Below are positions 49,477-58,270 of a stretch of 64,000 nt of DNA, one piece after another (positions within the stretch are counted from its first letter, which is position 1; each line of letters starts with the position of its first letter). The notes under the pieces were generated by a model. The model did not search any database. It was not told the DNA's origin and was given only the letters and a program-made list of their open reading frames with translations. This DNA comes from Paenibacillus_AP thailandensis (GTDB lineage Bacteria > Bacillota > Bacilli > Paenibacillales > Paenibacillaceae). Location of the stretch: the NCBI RefSeq assembly GCF_042685365.1, contig NZ_JBHUMY010000013.1:124001-188000 (forward strand), in the 5' to 3' direction. Made by a program: the position numbers and the translations under genes.

Positions 49477-51171
49477 ATGAAATTCAGTGAATATCGCTAT
49501 GAACGTCCCGACGTTAAGCAGTTCGGGGAGAAGCTCAAGGAGCAGCTGGCCGCGTTTGAAGCGGCGGACAGCTACGAGAAGCAGGACGAAGCAATGAGCC
49601 GCATTAACAAGCTTCGGAGCGAATTCGACACCATGAGCACCATCGCCTCCGTTCGCCATTCGATCGATACGACGGACGCTTTCTACAAGGCGGAGCAGGA
49701 CTTTTTCGACGAGGCGGGTCCTATTGTGCAAGAATATGTGACCGACTACTACCGCGCGTTGGTTCATTCCAGGTTCCGGCCGGAGCTGGAAGCGAAGTGG
49801 GGAACCCAGCTGTTCCGTCTGGCCGAGCTGTCGCTGAAGACGTTCAGCCCGGAAATCATTGAAGATTTGCAGCTGGAGAACAAGCTGACGACGGAATATT
49901 CGCAGCTGATCGCCTCGGCCAAAATTATGTTCGAAGGCGAAGAGCGCACGCTGCCGCAGCTTACGCCGTTCGCCCAGTCGAAGGACCGCGACATGCGGAA
50001 GCGGGCGGAGGAAGCTCGCACCGGATTTTTGCTGGAGAACGAGGGGAAGCTCGACCGCATTTACGACGATCTTGTCAAGGTGCGCACGACGATCGCGAAG
50101 AAGCTCGGCTACGACAATTTCGTCGCGCTCGGTTACGACCGGATGAGCCGTACCGACTACGATGCCGGCATGGTTGCGGCGTTCCGCAAGCAGGTGGAGG
50201 AATCGATCGTCCCCGCAGTGACCAGGCTGAAGGCGCGCCAGAAGGAGCGGATCGGCGTCGAGGAGCTTCTCTACTACGACGAGGGCTTCAACTTCAAGTC
50301 GGGCAACGCCTTGCCGAAGGGCGATCCGGAATGGATCGTGGCGGGCGGCGAGCGGATGTATACGGAGCTGTCGCCGGAGACGAAGGCGTTTTTCCAATAC
50401 ATGAAAGACAATGAGCTGATGGATCTGGTCAGCAAAAAAGGCAAGCGGAGCGGCGGTTATTGCACTTATATCAGCGAATACGGCTCGCCTTTTATTTTCT
50501 CCAATTTTAACGGCACCTCGGGCGACATCGACGTTCTGACGCACGAAGCGGGACATGCGTTCCAGGTGTACGAAAGCCGCAAGTTTAAGGTTCCGGAATA
50601 TAGCTTCCCGACCTACGAAGCGTGCGAGATCCATTCGATGAGCATGGAGTTTTTCACCTGGCCGTGGATGGACTTGTTCTTTAAGGAGGACGCGGACAAA
50701 TACCGCTTCGCGCATTTGGCGAGCGCGCTTACGTTCATCCCGTACGGCGTTTCGGTCGACGAATTCCAGCATTTCGTGTACGCCAACCCGGAGGCGACGC
50801 CGGCCGAACGGAAGCAGGCTTGGCGCGACATCGAGCGCAAATATTTGCCGCACCGCAATTACGGCGACAACGACTATTTGGAGCGGGGCAACTATTGGCA
50901 TCGGCAAGGGCACATTTTCAACACGCCGTTCTATTACATCGATTATACGCTGGCCCAAATTTGCGCCTTCCAGTTCTGGAAGAAGATGCACGAGGACCGC
51001 GAGTCCGCCTGGAACGAATATTTGAACCTGTGCCGCCAAGGGGGCAGCTTGTCGTTCACCGAGCTGGTAAAGGTGGCGGGCTTGATCTCGCCGTTCGAAG
51101 AGGGCTGCGTCACTTCCGTGATCGGCAGCATCGAGCAATGGCTTAACGGCGTTAACGATAAAAGCTTTTAA
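49477..51171 (+). CDS. M3 family oligoendopeptidase (PepF-like)
   Basis: A 564-residue zinc metallopeptidase. The HExxH motif is HEAGH at 356-360 in DVLTHEAGHAFQVYESRK, with the third ligand in the EACEIHSMSMEFF region 26 or so residues later. Cytoplasmic, helical, with the length of M3B oligoendopeptidases. It cleaves short peptides, including signal-peptide remnants. Monocistronic with its own terminator. Confidence 0.92.
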   Translation: MKFSEYRYERPDVKQFGEKLKEQLAAFEAADSYEKQDEAMSRINKLRSEFDTMSTIASVRHSIDTTDAFYKAEQDFFDEAGPIVQEYVTDYYRALVHSRFRPELEAKWGTQLFRLAELSLKTFSPEIIEDLQLENKLTTEYSQLIASAKIMFEGEERTLPQLTPFAQSKDRDMRKRAEEARTGFLLENEGKLDRIYDDLVKVRTTIAKKLGYDNFVALGYDRMSRTDYDAGMVAAFRKQVEESIVPAVTRLKARQKERIGVEELLYYDEGFNFKSGNALPKGDPEWIVAGGERMYTELSPETKAFFQYMKDNELMDLVSKKGKRSGGYCTYISEYGSPFIFSNFNGTSGDIDVLTHEAGHAFQVYESRKFKVPEYSFPTYEACEIHSMSMEFFTWPWMDLFFKEDADKYRFAHLASALTFIPYGVSVDEFQHFVYANPEATPAERKQAWRDIERKYLPHRNYGDNDYLERGNYWHRQGHIFNTPFYYIDYTLAQICAFQFWKKMHEDRESAWNEYLNLCRQGGSLSFTELVKVAGLISPFEEGCVTSVIGSIEQWLNGVNDKSF

Positions 51172-51210
51172 TCCTTAACGCGGATAATTATAGATCCGGA
51201 TGAGCAAGAG

Positions 51211-51252
51211 CAGGCCGGCATCCTAGAAAATTCTCGGGTGCCGGCCTGTTTT
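51211..51252 (+). terminator. Terminator of the oligoendopeptidase gene
   Basis: CAGGCCGGCA pairs with TGCCGGCCTG followed by TTTT. Confidence 0.88.
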
Positions 51253-51318
51253 GCTTCAAGCGGCATCGGGCTTGCTTGAGGTTGAACAAAACGGTTATCG
51301 AACAGCGGGAGGGACGAC

Positions 51319-52197
51319 ATGATTACGTATCGTTTTTTAAACGAGCTGCCGATCGGGGAAGTGTCCGGGCTATGGAATGCGGCGTTTGAAGGTTATTTCG
51401 TCGACGCTTCGATGCCGCTGGACCGGTTCATCGCCCGCGTCGCGGCCGAAGGGCTGTCGCTTGAACGGTCGCTGGCTTGTTATGTGGACGGCGAGCGGGC
51501 GGGAATCGTGATGAACGCGTTTCGCGAGGTCGACGGAAAGATGCAGGCAAGGAACGCCGGCACGGCAATCGTGCCGAAATTCCGCCGCTCCGGCATCGGC
51601 AAGGCGATGATGGAACGGAACGAGGAGCTGTACAAGGAATATGGAGCGAAGCGGGCGGTGCTGGAGGCGATTAGCCGGAACGAGCCGGCCATTCGGCTGT
51701 ATGAAAGACAAGGCTACCGGATCGCCGACCGGCTGAAGCTGCTGTCCGGCGAACGGTTCGCCGCGATTTCGCCGGAGGCGGGGGCTGGCGGCTCATCTTA
51801 TACGGTGAGCAGAGGACCTGCGGCAGAAGCCGCCGCGCTTTCCTGGTACCGCCAAGGCGAGATATGGCAGGCCGGACTGCCAAGCTTAAAGGACGGCGAA
51901 TGCATTCTCGTGCGCGACGGAGAGGAAGCCGTAGGCTTCGGCCTCATTCGGAGAAGATACGACGATAACGGCCGCTTGGCCGGCATTGTGCTGTTCCGCT
52001 GCGAGGCGGCTCCGGGGCGCACGGATCGGGAAGCCGTGCTGCTGGCTGCGCTGCGGGAAATATGGCAGCCGGAGCTTGACTGCAGCCGGAGCGCGTTCAA
52101 CATCTCGTCTTCCGAGGACGCGCTTCTCGGCGTGCTGGAGCGGATGGGTTTTGCCGAAACGATGGAGCAGGTGCTGATGGTGAAGGAACTGGCGTGA
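51319..52197 (+). CDS. GNAT family N-acetyltransferase
   Basis: A 292-residue protein with a GNAT domain at about 1-145; the acetyl-CoA loop is VPKFRRSGIGKAMMERNEEL and the end of the fold is NEPAIRLYERQGYRIADRL. The second half (about 165-290) looks like a degenerate GNAT copy, including ALLGVLERMGFAETMEQVLMV. Tandem GNAT proteins in Bacillales are poorly characterised; the substrate is unknown. The start follows GGGAGGGACGAC. Confidence 0.83.
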   Translation: MITYRFLNELPIGEVSGLWNAAFEGYFVDASMPLDRFIARVAAEGLSLERSLACYVDGERAGIVMNAFREVDGKMQARNAGTAIVPKFRRSGIGKAMMERNEELYKEYGAKRAVLEAISRNEPAIRLYERQGYRIADRLKLLSGERFAAISPEAGAGGSSYTVSRGPAAEAAALSWYRQGEIWQAGLPSLKDGECILVRDGEEAVGFGLIRRRYDDNGRLAGIVLFRCEAAPGRTDREAVLLAALREIWQPELDCSRSAFNISSSEDALLGVLERMGFAETMEQVLMVKELA

Positions 52198-52325
52198 TCG
52201 GGGCAGCCGGATGTCAGGCTTGTGCGCGTTTTAACAGGCCCGCTAGCATTCTTTTGCTTCTAAATAGATAGAAGAACGGGAGTCGTGAACCATTCACGGT
52301 TCTTGTTTTTTTACAGATGCGGCAG

Positions 52326-52350
52326 ACCGTCCAGATTGGGCGGTTTTTTT
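52326..52350 (+). terminator. Terminator downstream of the GNAT gene
   Basis: ACCGTCC pairs with GGGCGGT (one wobble), then seven T. A second T-run with a weak stem lies just upstream near 52280-52312. Confidence 0.65.
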
Positions 52351-52365
52351 ATTTTCAATCGGCGG

Positions 52366-52408
52366 TTGACAACAAAACACGCTCGACTCTATAGTGAGTA
52401 TAACACTA
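52366..52408 (+). promoter_or_regulatory. Promoter and dyad of the trmB-azlCD operon
   Basis: TTGACA at 52366-52371, an 18-base spacer and TATAGT at 52390-52395 form a strong promoter. TAGTG (52392-52396) and CACTA (52404-52408) form a dyad that overlaps the -10 box, a likely operator for the operon's own regulator. Confidence 0.7.
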
Positions 52409-52429
52409 ACTACTATGGAGGCCGCCGAG

Positions 52430-53266
52430 ATGGAGGATATTTATAAGGAGCTTCAAAGGTTCGGATTCTCTCTTTACGAATGCAAAGCTTATATCGGACT
52501 GCTGCAGCATGATCCGATGACCGGCTATGAAATAAGCAAACGGTCGGGCGTCCCGCGCTCGATGATTTACGAGGTCCTCGGCAAGCTTGTCGATAAGGGG
52601 GCCGTCTATACGATTCCTTCGGAGCCTGTGACCTACTCGCCGCTTGCGGTCAAAGATTTGATCGGGCGGCTGCGCAAGCAGTTCGAACAGTCCTTCGATT
52701 ATGTGGAAAGGCGTCTGTCCGCCCTCGGGAGCGAGCGGGAGGTGGATCTCATTCGGCGGATCAGCGGCGACGAGCCGGTGATAGCGGAGATGGCCGATTT
52801 GATCGCCCATGCGGAGAAAGAGCTATGGCTGACGGTATGGGACAGTCAGGTCGCTCCCATTCAAAAGGCCGTGATGGAGCGCGTGAACGAAGGGGTACCG
52901 GTCTTCTCCGTCTTGTTCGGAAGCCCGGATACCGAGCTGGGGGCGACCTTCCATCACGATTATATGCCGCCGGAGGTAGCCGAGGAGCGGATGGGAGGTC
53001 GGCTTACCATTGCCGCAAGAGACAAAGAGGAGGTGCTCATCGCCAATTTCGCTCCGAATACGACGGCTTGGGCGGTGAAGACGACAGACCCGGCGCTTGT
53101 GCTGGTCGCGGTGGAATACATCCGGCACGATATCATGTTCGCGGAGGCCACCCAAGCGCTTGGGGCGGAACGGGTAGAAGCGTTGTGGCGCGGCAGGCCC
53201 GATCTTTTCCATGTTGTAACGGGCAGAAGGTTGGAGGAGTTTGAGCAAGGAGAGGGAAGTCGATGA
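52430..53266 (+). CDS. TrmB-family transcriptional regulator
   Basis: A 278-residue protein. The winged HTH is 'LQRFGFSLYECKAYIGLLQH' with DPMTGYEISKRSGVPRSMIYEVLGKLVDKGAV, typical of TrmB-like regulators. A coiled-coil linker and a ligand-binding C-terminal domain follow. It leads an operon with azlCD, so it probably senses an amino acid or analogue and controls its export. ATG 52430 follows TGGAGG; a GTG at 52394 overlaps the promoter. Confidence 0.85.
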   Translation: MEDIYKELQRFGFSLYECKAYIGLLQHDPMTGYEISKRSGVPRSMIYEVLGKLVDKGAVYTIPSEPVTYSPLAVKDLIGRLRKQFEQSFDYVERRLSALGSEREVDLIRRISGDEPVIAEMADLIAHAEKELWLTVWDSQVAPIQKAVMERVNEGVPVFSVLFGSPDTELGATFHHDYMPPEVAEERMGGRLTIAARDKEEVLIANFAPNTTAWAVKTTDPALVLVAVEYIRHDIMFAEATQALGAERVEALWRGRPDLFHVVTGRRLEEFEQGEGSR

Positions 53267-54021
53267 GAGGGGAACAAGCTGCGGTCAAACAAGCCGTTCC
53301 GGATCAGGGCCAGAAGGCCGAAAAGACAGAGAGGGAGGATACGTTTCTTCAAGGGGTAAAAGAGTGCGTCCCTACGCTGCTCGGTTACTTAAGCATCGGA
53401 CTCGCCGCGGGGGTCGTCGAAAAGACGGCTGGCATGAGCGTAGCCGAAATCGCGCTTATTTCGATTCTCCTGTACGCCGGCTCCGCCCAATTTATAACGG
53501 CCGGCATGATCGCCGCCAGCATGCCGGCCACAGCCGTTATCGCGACCGTGTTTTTCGTGAACCTGCGCCATATTCTGCTCAGCGCGGCGCTCTCTCCCTA
53601 TTTCCGGCATCTGACGCCGCTTCGGAACATGCTGGTTGGGGCCCTTCTGACGGACGAGACGTTCGGCGTTGCGATCAATAAGGCGATCCATCGCAAGCGG
53701 ATCAGTGAAAAATGGATGCACGGCTTGAACGTAACGGCCTATTTGAACTGGATTGCCGCCAATATAGCGGGCGCTTATTTGGGCCAATGGATCGCCGATC
53801 CGGAAACGTACGGCCTCGATTTCGCCTTGCCCGGCATGTTTATCGGGCTGCTCGTACTGACGATGGCAAGCCGGAACAAGCTGCTGCGGGACACCGTTGT
53901 AGCGATAAGCGCAGTTGTCGTTACAATCGTCGTCTCCATTCTGTATGGAGCGAATATCGGGGTTATCGCAGCGACTTTACTTGCATCTACAGTAGGATTG
54001 GTGATCGAAAAATGGAAATAA
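53263..54021 (+). CDS. azlC: Branched-chain amino acid exporter, large subunit AzlC
   Basis: A 252-residue membrane protein with about seven to eight segments after a polar N-terminus of some 30 residues. The AzlC core is clear: SIGLAAGVVEKTAGMSVAEIA, ILLYAGSAQFITAGMI and FFVNLRHILLSAALSPYFR. With AzlD it exports branched-chain amino acids or analogues such as 4-azaleucine. It overlaps trmB by ATGA and azlD by ten bases. Confidence 0.92.
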   Translation: MRGEQAAVKQAVPDQGQKAEKTEREDTFLQGVKECVPTLLGYLSIGLAAGVVEKTAGMSVAEIALISILLYAGSAQFITAGMIAASMPATAVIATVFFVNLRHILLSAALSPYFRHLTPLRNMLVGALLTDETFGVAINKAIHRKRISEKWMHGLNVTAYLNWIAANIAGAYLGQWIADPETYGLDFALPGMFIGLLVLTMASRNKLLRDTVVAISAVVVTIVVSILYGANIGVIAATLLASTVGLVIEKWK

Positions 54022-54344
54022 GATGGAGCATTCTCGTTATCATAGCCGGCGCCGCGGCCGTCACGTTTATCCCGAGAGTTCTGCCGCTCATGCTGCTGAG
54101 CCGGATGGCCTTGCCGGATTGGATCATCCGCTGGCTGCAATATGTGCCGATATCGGTCATGGCCGCATTAATCGGCCAAGAGCTGTTTCTGGAGGACGGC
54201 AGGTGGGTTCCGCTCACCGCGAATATCGAGTGGCTTGCGGCCGTTCCCGCTTTCGCGGTTGCGATTCTGACGCGAAGCTTGCTTGGAACGGTCATCACCG
54301 GGGTTGCCGCCATGATGGCGCTGCGGTACTTTTTCCCCGGCTGA
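54012..54344 (+). CDS. azlD: Branched-chain amino acid exporter, small subunit AzlD
   Basis: A 110-residue membrane protein with three to four segments, starting MEIRWSILVIIAGAAAVTFI with the family motif PRVLPLMLLSRMALPDWIIRWLQYVP. Partner of AzlC. The ATG lies inside the azlC end; a much longer open frame in the same phase reaches back to 53712 but is only azlC read out of frame. Confidence 0.9.
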   Translation: MEIRWSILVIIAGAAAVTFIPRVLPLMLLSRMALPDWIIRWLQYVPISVMAALIGQELFLEDGRWVPLTANIEWLAAVPAFAVAILTRSLLGTVITGVAAMMALRYFFPG

Positions 54345-54445
54345 CCGGGAAGGATGGAAGGAGAAGATCGTTTCCGCTTGGATAAAACCGCCTAGAGATT
54401 CATATACTCTAAAAGAAAAACATTCCAGACGGGGCGGTAGAGCGC

Positions 54446-54748
54446 ATGAAAGATCTGATTGGCAAAATGGTATCTCTCGGCTTCGGGCTTGCGGAAATTA
54501 CCAAGGAGCAGGCGGAGAAGCTGGTGGACGAACTGGTGAAAAGAGGCGAAATGAGCCGCGCGGACTCGGCAGGATTTGTTAACGAGTTGATGAAAAAAGC
54601 GGAGGACGCCCGGCAGCGGATGAAGGATTCGGTTCGCGACAGCGTCCGTTCCGTCGTTGCGGAGCTTAAGCTTGCGACGAAGGACGACATCGAGCGGCTC
54701 GAGCGCAAGCTGGACGCTTTGGCCGGACAAGGCAAGCAGGACGGCTAA
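54446..54748 (+). CDS. Phasin-superfamily small helical protein
   Basis: A 100-residue, fully helical, charged protein: KDLIGKMVSLGFGLAEITKE, ELVKRGEMSRADSAGFVNEL, and a coiled coil TKDDIERLERKLDAL at the end. It matches the small 'polyhydroxyalkanoate synthesis regulator phasin' group. No polyester genes are nearby. It precedes the AarF-like kinase gene by 36 bp, and this pairing suggests a joint membrane or lipid-related role, which is unproven. Confidence 0.78.
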   Translation: MKDLIGKMVSLGFGLAEITKEQAEKLVDELVKRGEMSRADSAGFVNELMKKAEDARQRMKDSVRDSVRSVVAELKLATKDDIERLERKLDALAGQGKQDG

Positions 54749-54784
54749 TATGTGCCGCCTGCGGGCGCTTAGGAGGTGAGGGCG

Positions 54785-56464
54785 GTGAGCGGCATCGGCA
54801 AGAAGCTCCGCCATCTGGGGCGGTATAAAGAAATTACGAAGGCCTTTGTCAAGAACGGCTTCGGTTACGTCGCGAAGGATTTGGGACTAATCGAAGCTTT
54901 TCCTTTGCTGCGGCATGAAGCCGGGAACGGGCACGAGAGAGGGACGATGGGTCCCCGGCTGCGCCGTTTTCTCGAGGAGCTTGGCCCAACCTTCGTGAAG
55001 CTGGGCCAAATCGCCAGCACAAGGCCCGATCTTGTGCCGGAGCATCTGCTCGAGGAGCTGGAGCAGCTGCAGGACCATGTCGCCCCGTTCGGCTTCGAAT
55101 CGGCCATGGCGATTATCGAAAGCGAGCTGGGCGCGCCGGTGCACGAGCTGTTTCTCGATTTCGGCGAAGAGCCCGTGGCTGCCGCCTCGATCGGCCAAGT
55201 GTACCGCGCCGTGTTGAAAGACGGCACCGTCGTCGCCGTGAAGGTGCAGCGCCCGGGCATCGAGCGGATGATCGACATTGACTTGGACATTCTTTCCGAA
55301 CTGGCGAGACATGCCGAAGCGAAGCTGGACTGGGCGAAGAAGTATAAGGTGGCCGGCATGATGGACGAGCTTGCCCGCGCGCTCCGGACGGAGCTGGATT
55401 ACCGGGTGGAGGCCCGGAATACCGAGCGATTCGCCCGCAGCTCCCGGAACTGGAGCTATCCGGTACATATTCCCGCCGTCTATTCGGATTATTCCACGAG
55501 ACGGGTGCTGACGATGGAATACGTCGAAGGAATCAAGCTGTCCGACCAGGAGCGGCTCAGGAGCGAAGGGACGGATAGGAAAGAGCTGGCCGGCCGGTTC
55601 GTATCGGTTCTGCTGCATCAAATATTGTTCGACGGTTATTTCCACGGCGATCCGCATCCGGGCAACGTGCTTGTCATGCCGGACGGCAAGCTGGCGCTGC
55701 TTGATTTCGGCATGGTCGGACGGCTGTCTCCGGAAATGAAGGACGGCTTCGCGTCGTTCGTGATCGCGCTGCGGAAGCAAAGCACGGACGGCGTGCTTCG
55801 CGCGATCGGCAAGCTGGGGCTTATCCCGGAAGACGCCGACATGGCGTCGCTTCGGATGGACGTCGAAGATTTGCGGGAGAAGTACGTCGATGTCCCGCTT
55901 CGCGACATCAGCGTCAGCGAGGCGGTCGGCGACCTCTTCCGGGTATCGTTCCGCCATAACATCAGCTTGCCCTCCGATCTGACGCTGCTCGGCAAGACGC
56001 TGCTGACCATGGAGGGGGTCGTCGAAGCGCTTGACCCGTCCTTCAGCGTCTTTGACGCGGCGGAGCCGTTCGGCAGGAAGCTGATGCTCGAGAGGCTCGA
56101 CCCGTTCCGCTTGGCGATGCAATGGGCGGAGAAAATACCGGAATACGCCGATGTGCTTGCCGAAATCCCGCCCCGGTTTAAAGATGTGTTGTCCATTATC
56201 CGGAAGGGGAAAATCGGCTTTGAATTTTCGCTGGAGGATCAGGAGCGTTTCATCAAGCGTCTGGACCGGATCGGCAACCGGCTTTCCTTCAGCATCGTTC
56301 TGCTCTCCTTCAGCCTCATTATGGTCGGACTGATCGTCGGCTCTTCCGTCGGCCGGCGCCAGACGGTGCTTTGGCAGCTGCCGGCGATCGAGATCGGGAT
56401 GGTCATCGCGGCGGTCATGTTCGTCTTTTTGCTTTATTCCATCTTCCGCTCCGGACGTTTCTAA
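54785..56464 (+). CDS. ABC1/AarF/UbiB atypical kinase family protein
   Basis: A 559-residue protein. The family KxGQ motif is in FVKLGQIASTRPDLVPEHL; the nucleotide loop is AAASIGQVYRAVLKDG; the catalytic block is YFHGDPHPGNVLVMPDGKLA with LLDFGMVG. Two membrane helices end the protein. UbiB-type proteins support isoprenoid quinone synthesis or membrane lipid transport as ATPases. GTG 54785 is eight bases after AGGAGG; the GTG at 54776 overlaps that site. Confidence 0.9.
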   Translation: MSGIGKKLRHLGRYKEITKAFVKNGFGYVAKDLGLIEAFPLLRHEAGNGHERGTMGPRLRRFLEELGPTFVKLGQIASTRPDLVPEHLLEELEQLQDHVAPFGFESAMAIIESELGAPVHELFLDFGEEPVAAASIGQVYRAVLKDGTVVAVKVQRPGIERMIDIDLDILSELARHAEAKLDWAKKYKVAGMMDELARALRTELDYRVEARNTERFARSSRNWSYPVHIPAVYSDYSTRRVLTMEYVEGIKLSDQERLRSEGTDRKELAGRFVSVLLHQILFDGYFHGDPHPGNVLVMPDGKLALLDFGMVGRLSPEMKDGFASFVIALRKQSTDGVLRAIGKLGLIPEDADMASLRMDVEDLREKYVDVPLRDISVSEAVGDLFRVSFRHNISLPSDLTLLGKTLLTMEGVVEALDPSFSVFDAAEPFGRKLMLERLDPFRLAMQWAEKIPEYADVLAEIPPRFKDVLSIIRKGKIGFEFSLEDQERFIKRLDRIGNRLSFSIVLLSFSLIMVGLIVGSSVGRRQTVLWQLPAIEIGMVIAAVMFVFLLYSIFRSGRF

Positions 56465-56494
56465 GCGCATGCTATCACGGGCATGCGCTTTTCT
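56463..56494 (+). terminator. Terminator of the aarF-like gene
   Basis: AAGCGCATGC pairs with GCATGCGCTT followed by TTC. The gene's stop codon lies in the stem. Confidence 0.82.
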
Positions 56495-56633
56495 TCATAA
56501 ACTGGAAGGAATATTAGAAATTTATGATTTGAATGTAAGATAATATAACATATTTAATAAAGTGACGATTGTAACCTACCTGTAATCCTGTTAAAATCGT
56601 GGATAAGATTACTATTTTGCAGGGGGGAACGGT

Positions 56634-57461
56634 ATGAAGAAAGGGATAATGTTAGTTTTTCTAACCTTGATTATGGCAATCGTTGCCGGCTGCGGTGCGA
56701 AGACCAACGAATCGGCCGGAGGCGGCTTCGCGGACGGGGAGCAAGCGAAAGTGTACAAAATCGCGACGGATGCTTCTTACGCCCCCATGGAAATGATGGA
56801 CAAGGATAAAATCGTCGGCTTCGACATCGATTTCCTGGCCGAGGTGATGAAGGAAGCCGGACTTTCCTACGAAGTCGTCAACACGGGCTGGGACCCGCTC
56901 ATGACAAGTCTCGAATCCGCGAGTTCGGAGTTCGCCGGGGCGATATCCGCCATCTCGATTACGGACGAACGCAAGCAAACCTATGACTTCTCCTTCCCTT
57001 ATTACGAATCCACGAACATGATCGTCAGTAAGGAAGGCAGCGGCATCGCAAGCGCCCTCGATTTGAAGGGCAAGAAGGTTGCCGTGCAGGGCGGCACGAC
57101 CGCCGACGAGCTGATGACGGACATTATGGGCGAAGGCAACACCGACCTGAAGAAATTCGACAACAACACGCTCGCTTTAATGGAGCTGGAGAACGGAGGC
57201 GCGGAGGCGGTCGTCGCCGATATCGCGATCATTCGGGAGTATTTGAAAAACAATCCGGACGCCAAGCTCGAAGGCGTGCTCGATAAAGAAAATTTCGGCG
57301 TGGAATATTACGGCGTCATGTTCCCGAAAGGCGGCGAGCTGAAAGCGAAGCTCGACCCGGCGATCAAGACGGTAATCGAAAACGGCAAATATGCCGAGGT
57401 GTATAAAAAATGGTTCGGCGAGGAGCCCGATACGAAGGCGCTGCTCGACCAAATGAACTAG
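56634..57461 (+). CDS. Amino-acid ABC transporter, substrate-binding lipoprotein
   Basis: A 275-residue lipoprotein with lipobox VAGC (Cys20). The solute-binding core follows: 'KIATDASYAPMEMMDKDKIV' with GFDIDFLAEVMKEAGLSYEV, the polar-ligand arm SITDERKQTYDFSFPYYEST and VAVQGGTTADELM. This is the family-3 pattern for glutamine or basic amino acids. It delivers its ligand to the permease and ATPase encoded next. A stem-loop directly after it should limit read-through. Confidence 0.9.
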   Translation: MKKGIMLVFLTLIMAIVAGCGAKTNESAGGGFADGEQAKVYKIATDASYAPMEMMDKDKIVGFDIDFLAEVMKEAGLSYEVVNTGWDPLMTSLESASSEFAGAISAISITDERKQTYDFSFPYYESTNMIVSKEGSGIASALDLKGKKVAVQGGTTADELMTDIMGEGNTDLKKFDNNTLALMELENGGAEAVVADIAIIREYLKNNPDAKLEGVLDKENFGVEYYGVMFPKGGELKAKLDPAIKTVIENGKYAEVYKKWFGEEPDTKALLDQMN

Positions 57462-57467
57462 GCCGGG

Positions 57468-57497
57468 AGCATGCGCCCGCTTTAGGCGCATGCTTTT
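57468..57497 (+). terminator. Intercistronic terminator-like stem-loop after the binding protein
   Basis: AGCATGCGCC pairs with GGCGCATGCT followed by TTT. It sits seven bases after the stop and before the permease gene, which fits higher production of the binding protein than of the membrane parts. Confidence 0.75.
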
Positions 57498-57562
57498 AGT
57501 CGTTTGGGAATGTGCAAGCGCTTCGCATTGGGGGACTTGTTTCAGGACGGGAGGACTTTCGA

Positions 57563-58270
57563 ATGCAAGAGTTTCGTTTGGACATCATCGCCGAATATTT
57601 GCCGCTGCTGCTGAGGGGCGTGCTGCTTACCGTTGTCGTTTCCGTCGTTTCCATCGCGCTTGGCGTCCTCATCGGCCTCTTCATCGGCTTTGGCCGGATG
57701 TCGAAGCTGGCCGCGCTGCGTCTCCCGACGAAGGCGTATATCCACTTTTTCCGCGGCACGCCGCTGCTCGTTCAAATTTTGCTCGTTCACTTCGGCCTCA
57801 TTCCGTTAGTGCTGGGCACGACCGACGCGGTCATTGCGGCCATTGCGGCGCTGTCGCTCAATTCGGCGGCTTATTCGGCCGAAATTTTCCGCGCGGGCAT
57901 CCAGTCGATCGACAAGGGGCAAGTCGAAGCGGCCTATTCGCTTGGGCTTTCGCGCGGCCAGGCGATGCGCTTCGTCATTTTGCCGCAGGCGGTCAAGCGA
58001 ATGATTCCGGCTTTCGGCAACGAGTTTATCGTCTTGATCAAAGACTCGTCGCTTGCCACCGTTATTGCCGCGCCCGAGCTCATGTATTGGACGAATGCGA
58101 TGAAAAACCAATACCTGCGCGTCTGGGAGCCTTACTTGACGGCGGCGTTCATTTATTTGATATTGACTTATTCGATGAGCAAGCTGCTCGCCAAGCTGGA
58201 GAACAGACAGGAGGTGGCCGGATGGGCGCGCAAGCGGAAAGAGAACCGAAGCGGCCTGCCATTGTCGTAA
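57563..58270 (+). CDS. Amino-acid ABC transporter, permease
   Basis: A 235-residue membrane protein with about five segments. The opening 'LDIIAEYLPLLLRGVLLTVV' and the EAA-type loop SIDKGQVEAAYSLGLSRGQAMRFVILPQA are typical of the His/Glu/Gln permease family. It works with the preceding lipoprotein and following ATPase. ATG 57563 follows GGGAGGACTTTCGA; the frame opens earlier at 57512 without a site. The end overlaps the ATPase gene by 49 bp. Confidence 0.92.
   Translation: MQEFRLDIIAEYLPLLLRGVLLTVVVSVVSIALGVLIGLFIGFGRMSKLAALRLPTKAYIHFFRGTPLLVQILLVHFGLIPLVLGTTDAVIAAIAALSLNSAAYSAEIFRAGIQSIDKGQVEAAYSLGLSRGQAMRFVILPQAVKRMIPAFGNEFIVLIKDSSLATVIAAPELMYWTNAMKNQYLRVWEPYLTAAFIYLILTYSMSKLLAKLENRQEVAGWARKRKENRSGLPLS

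Noticed and set aside
53712..54344. 210-codon frame ending as AzlD
   Set aside because: The first 100 codons are azlC out of frame; AzlD starts at 54012.
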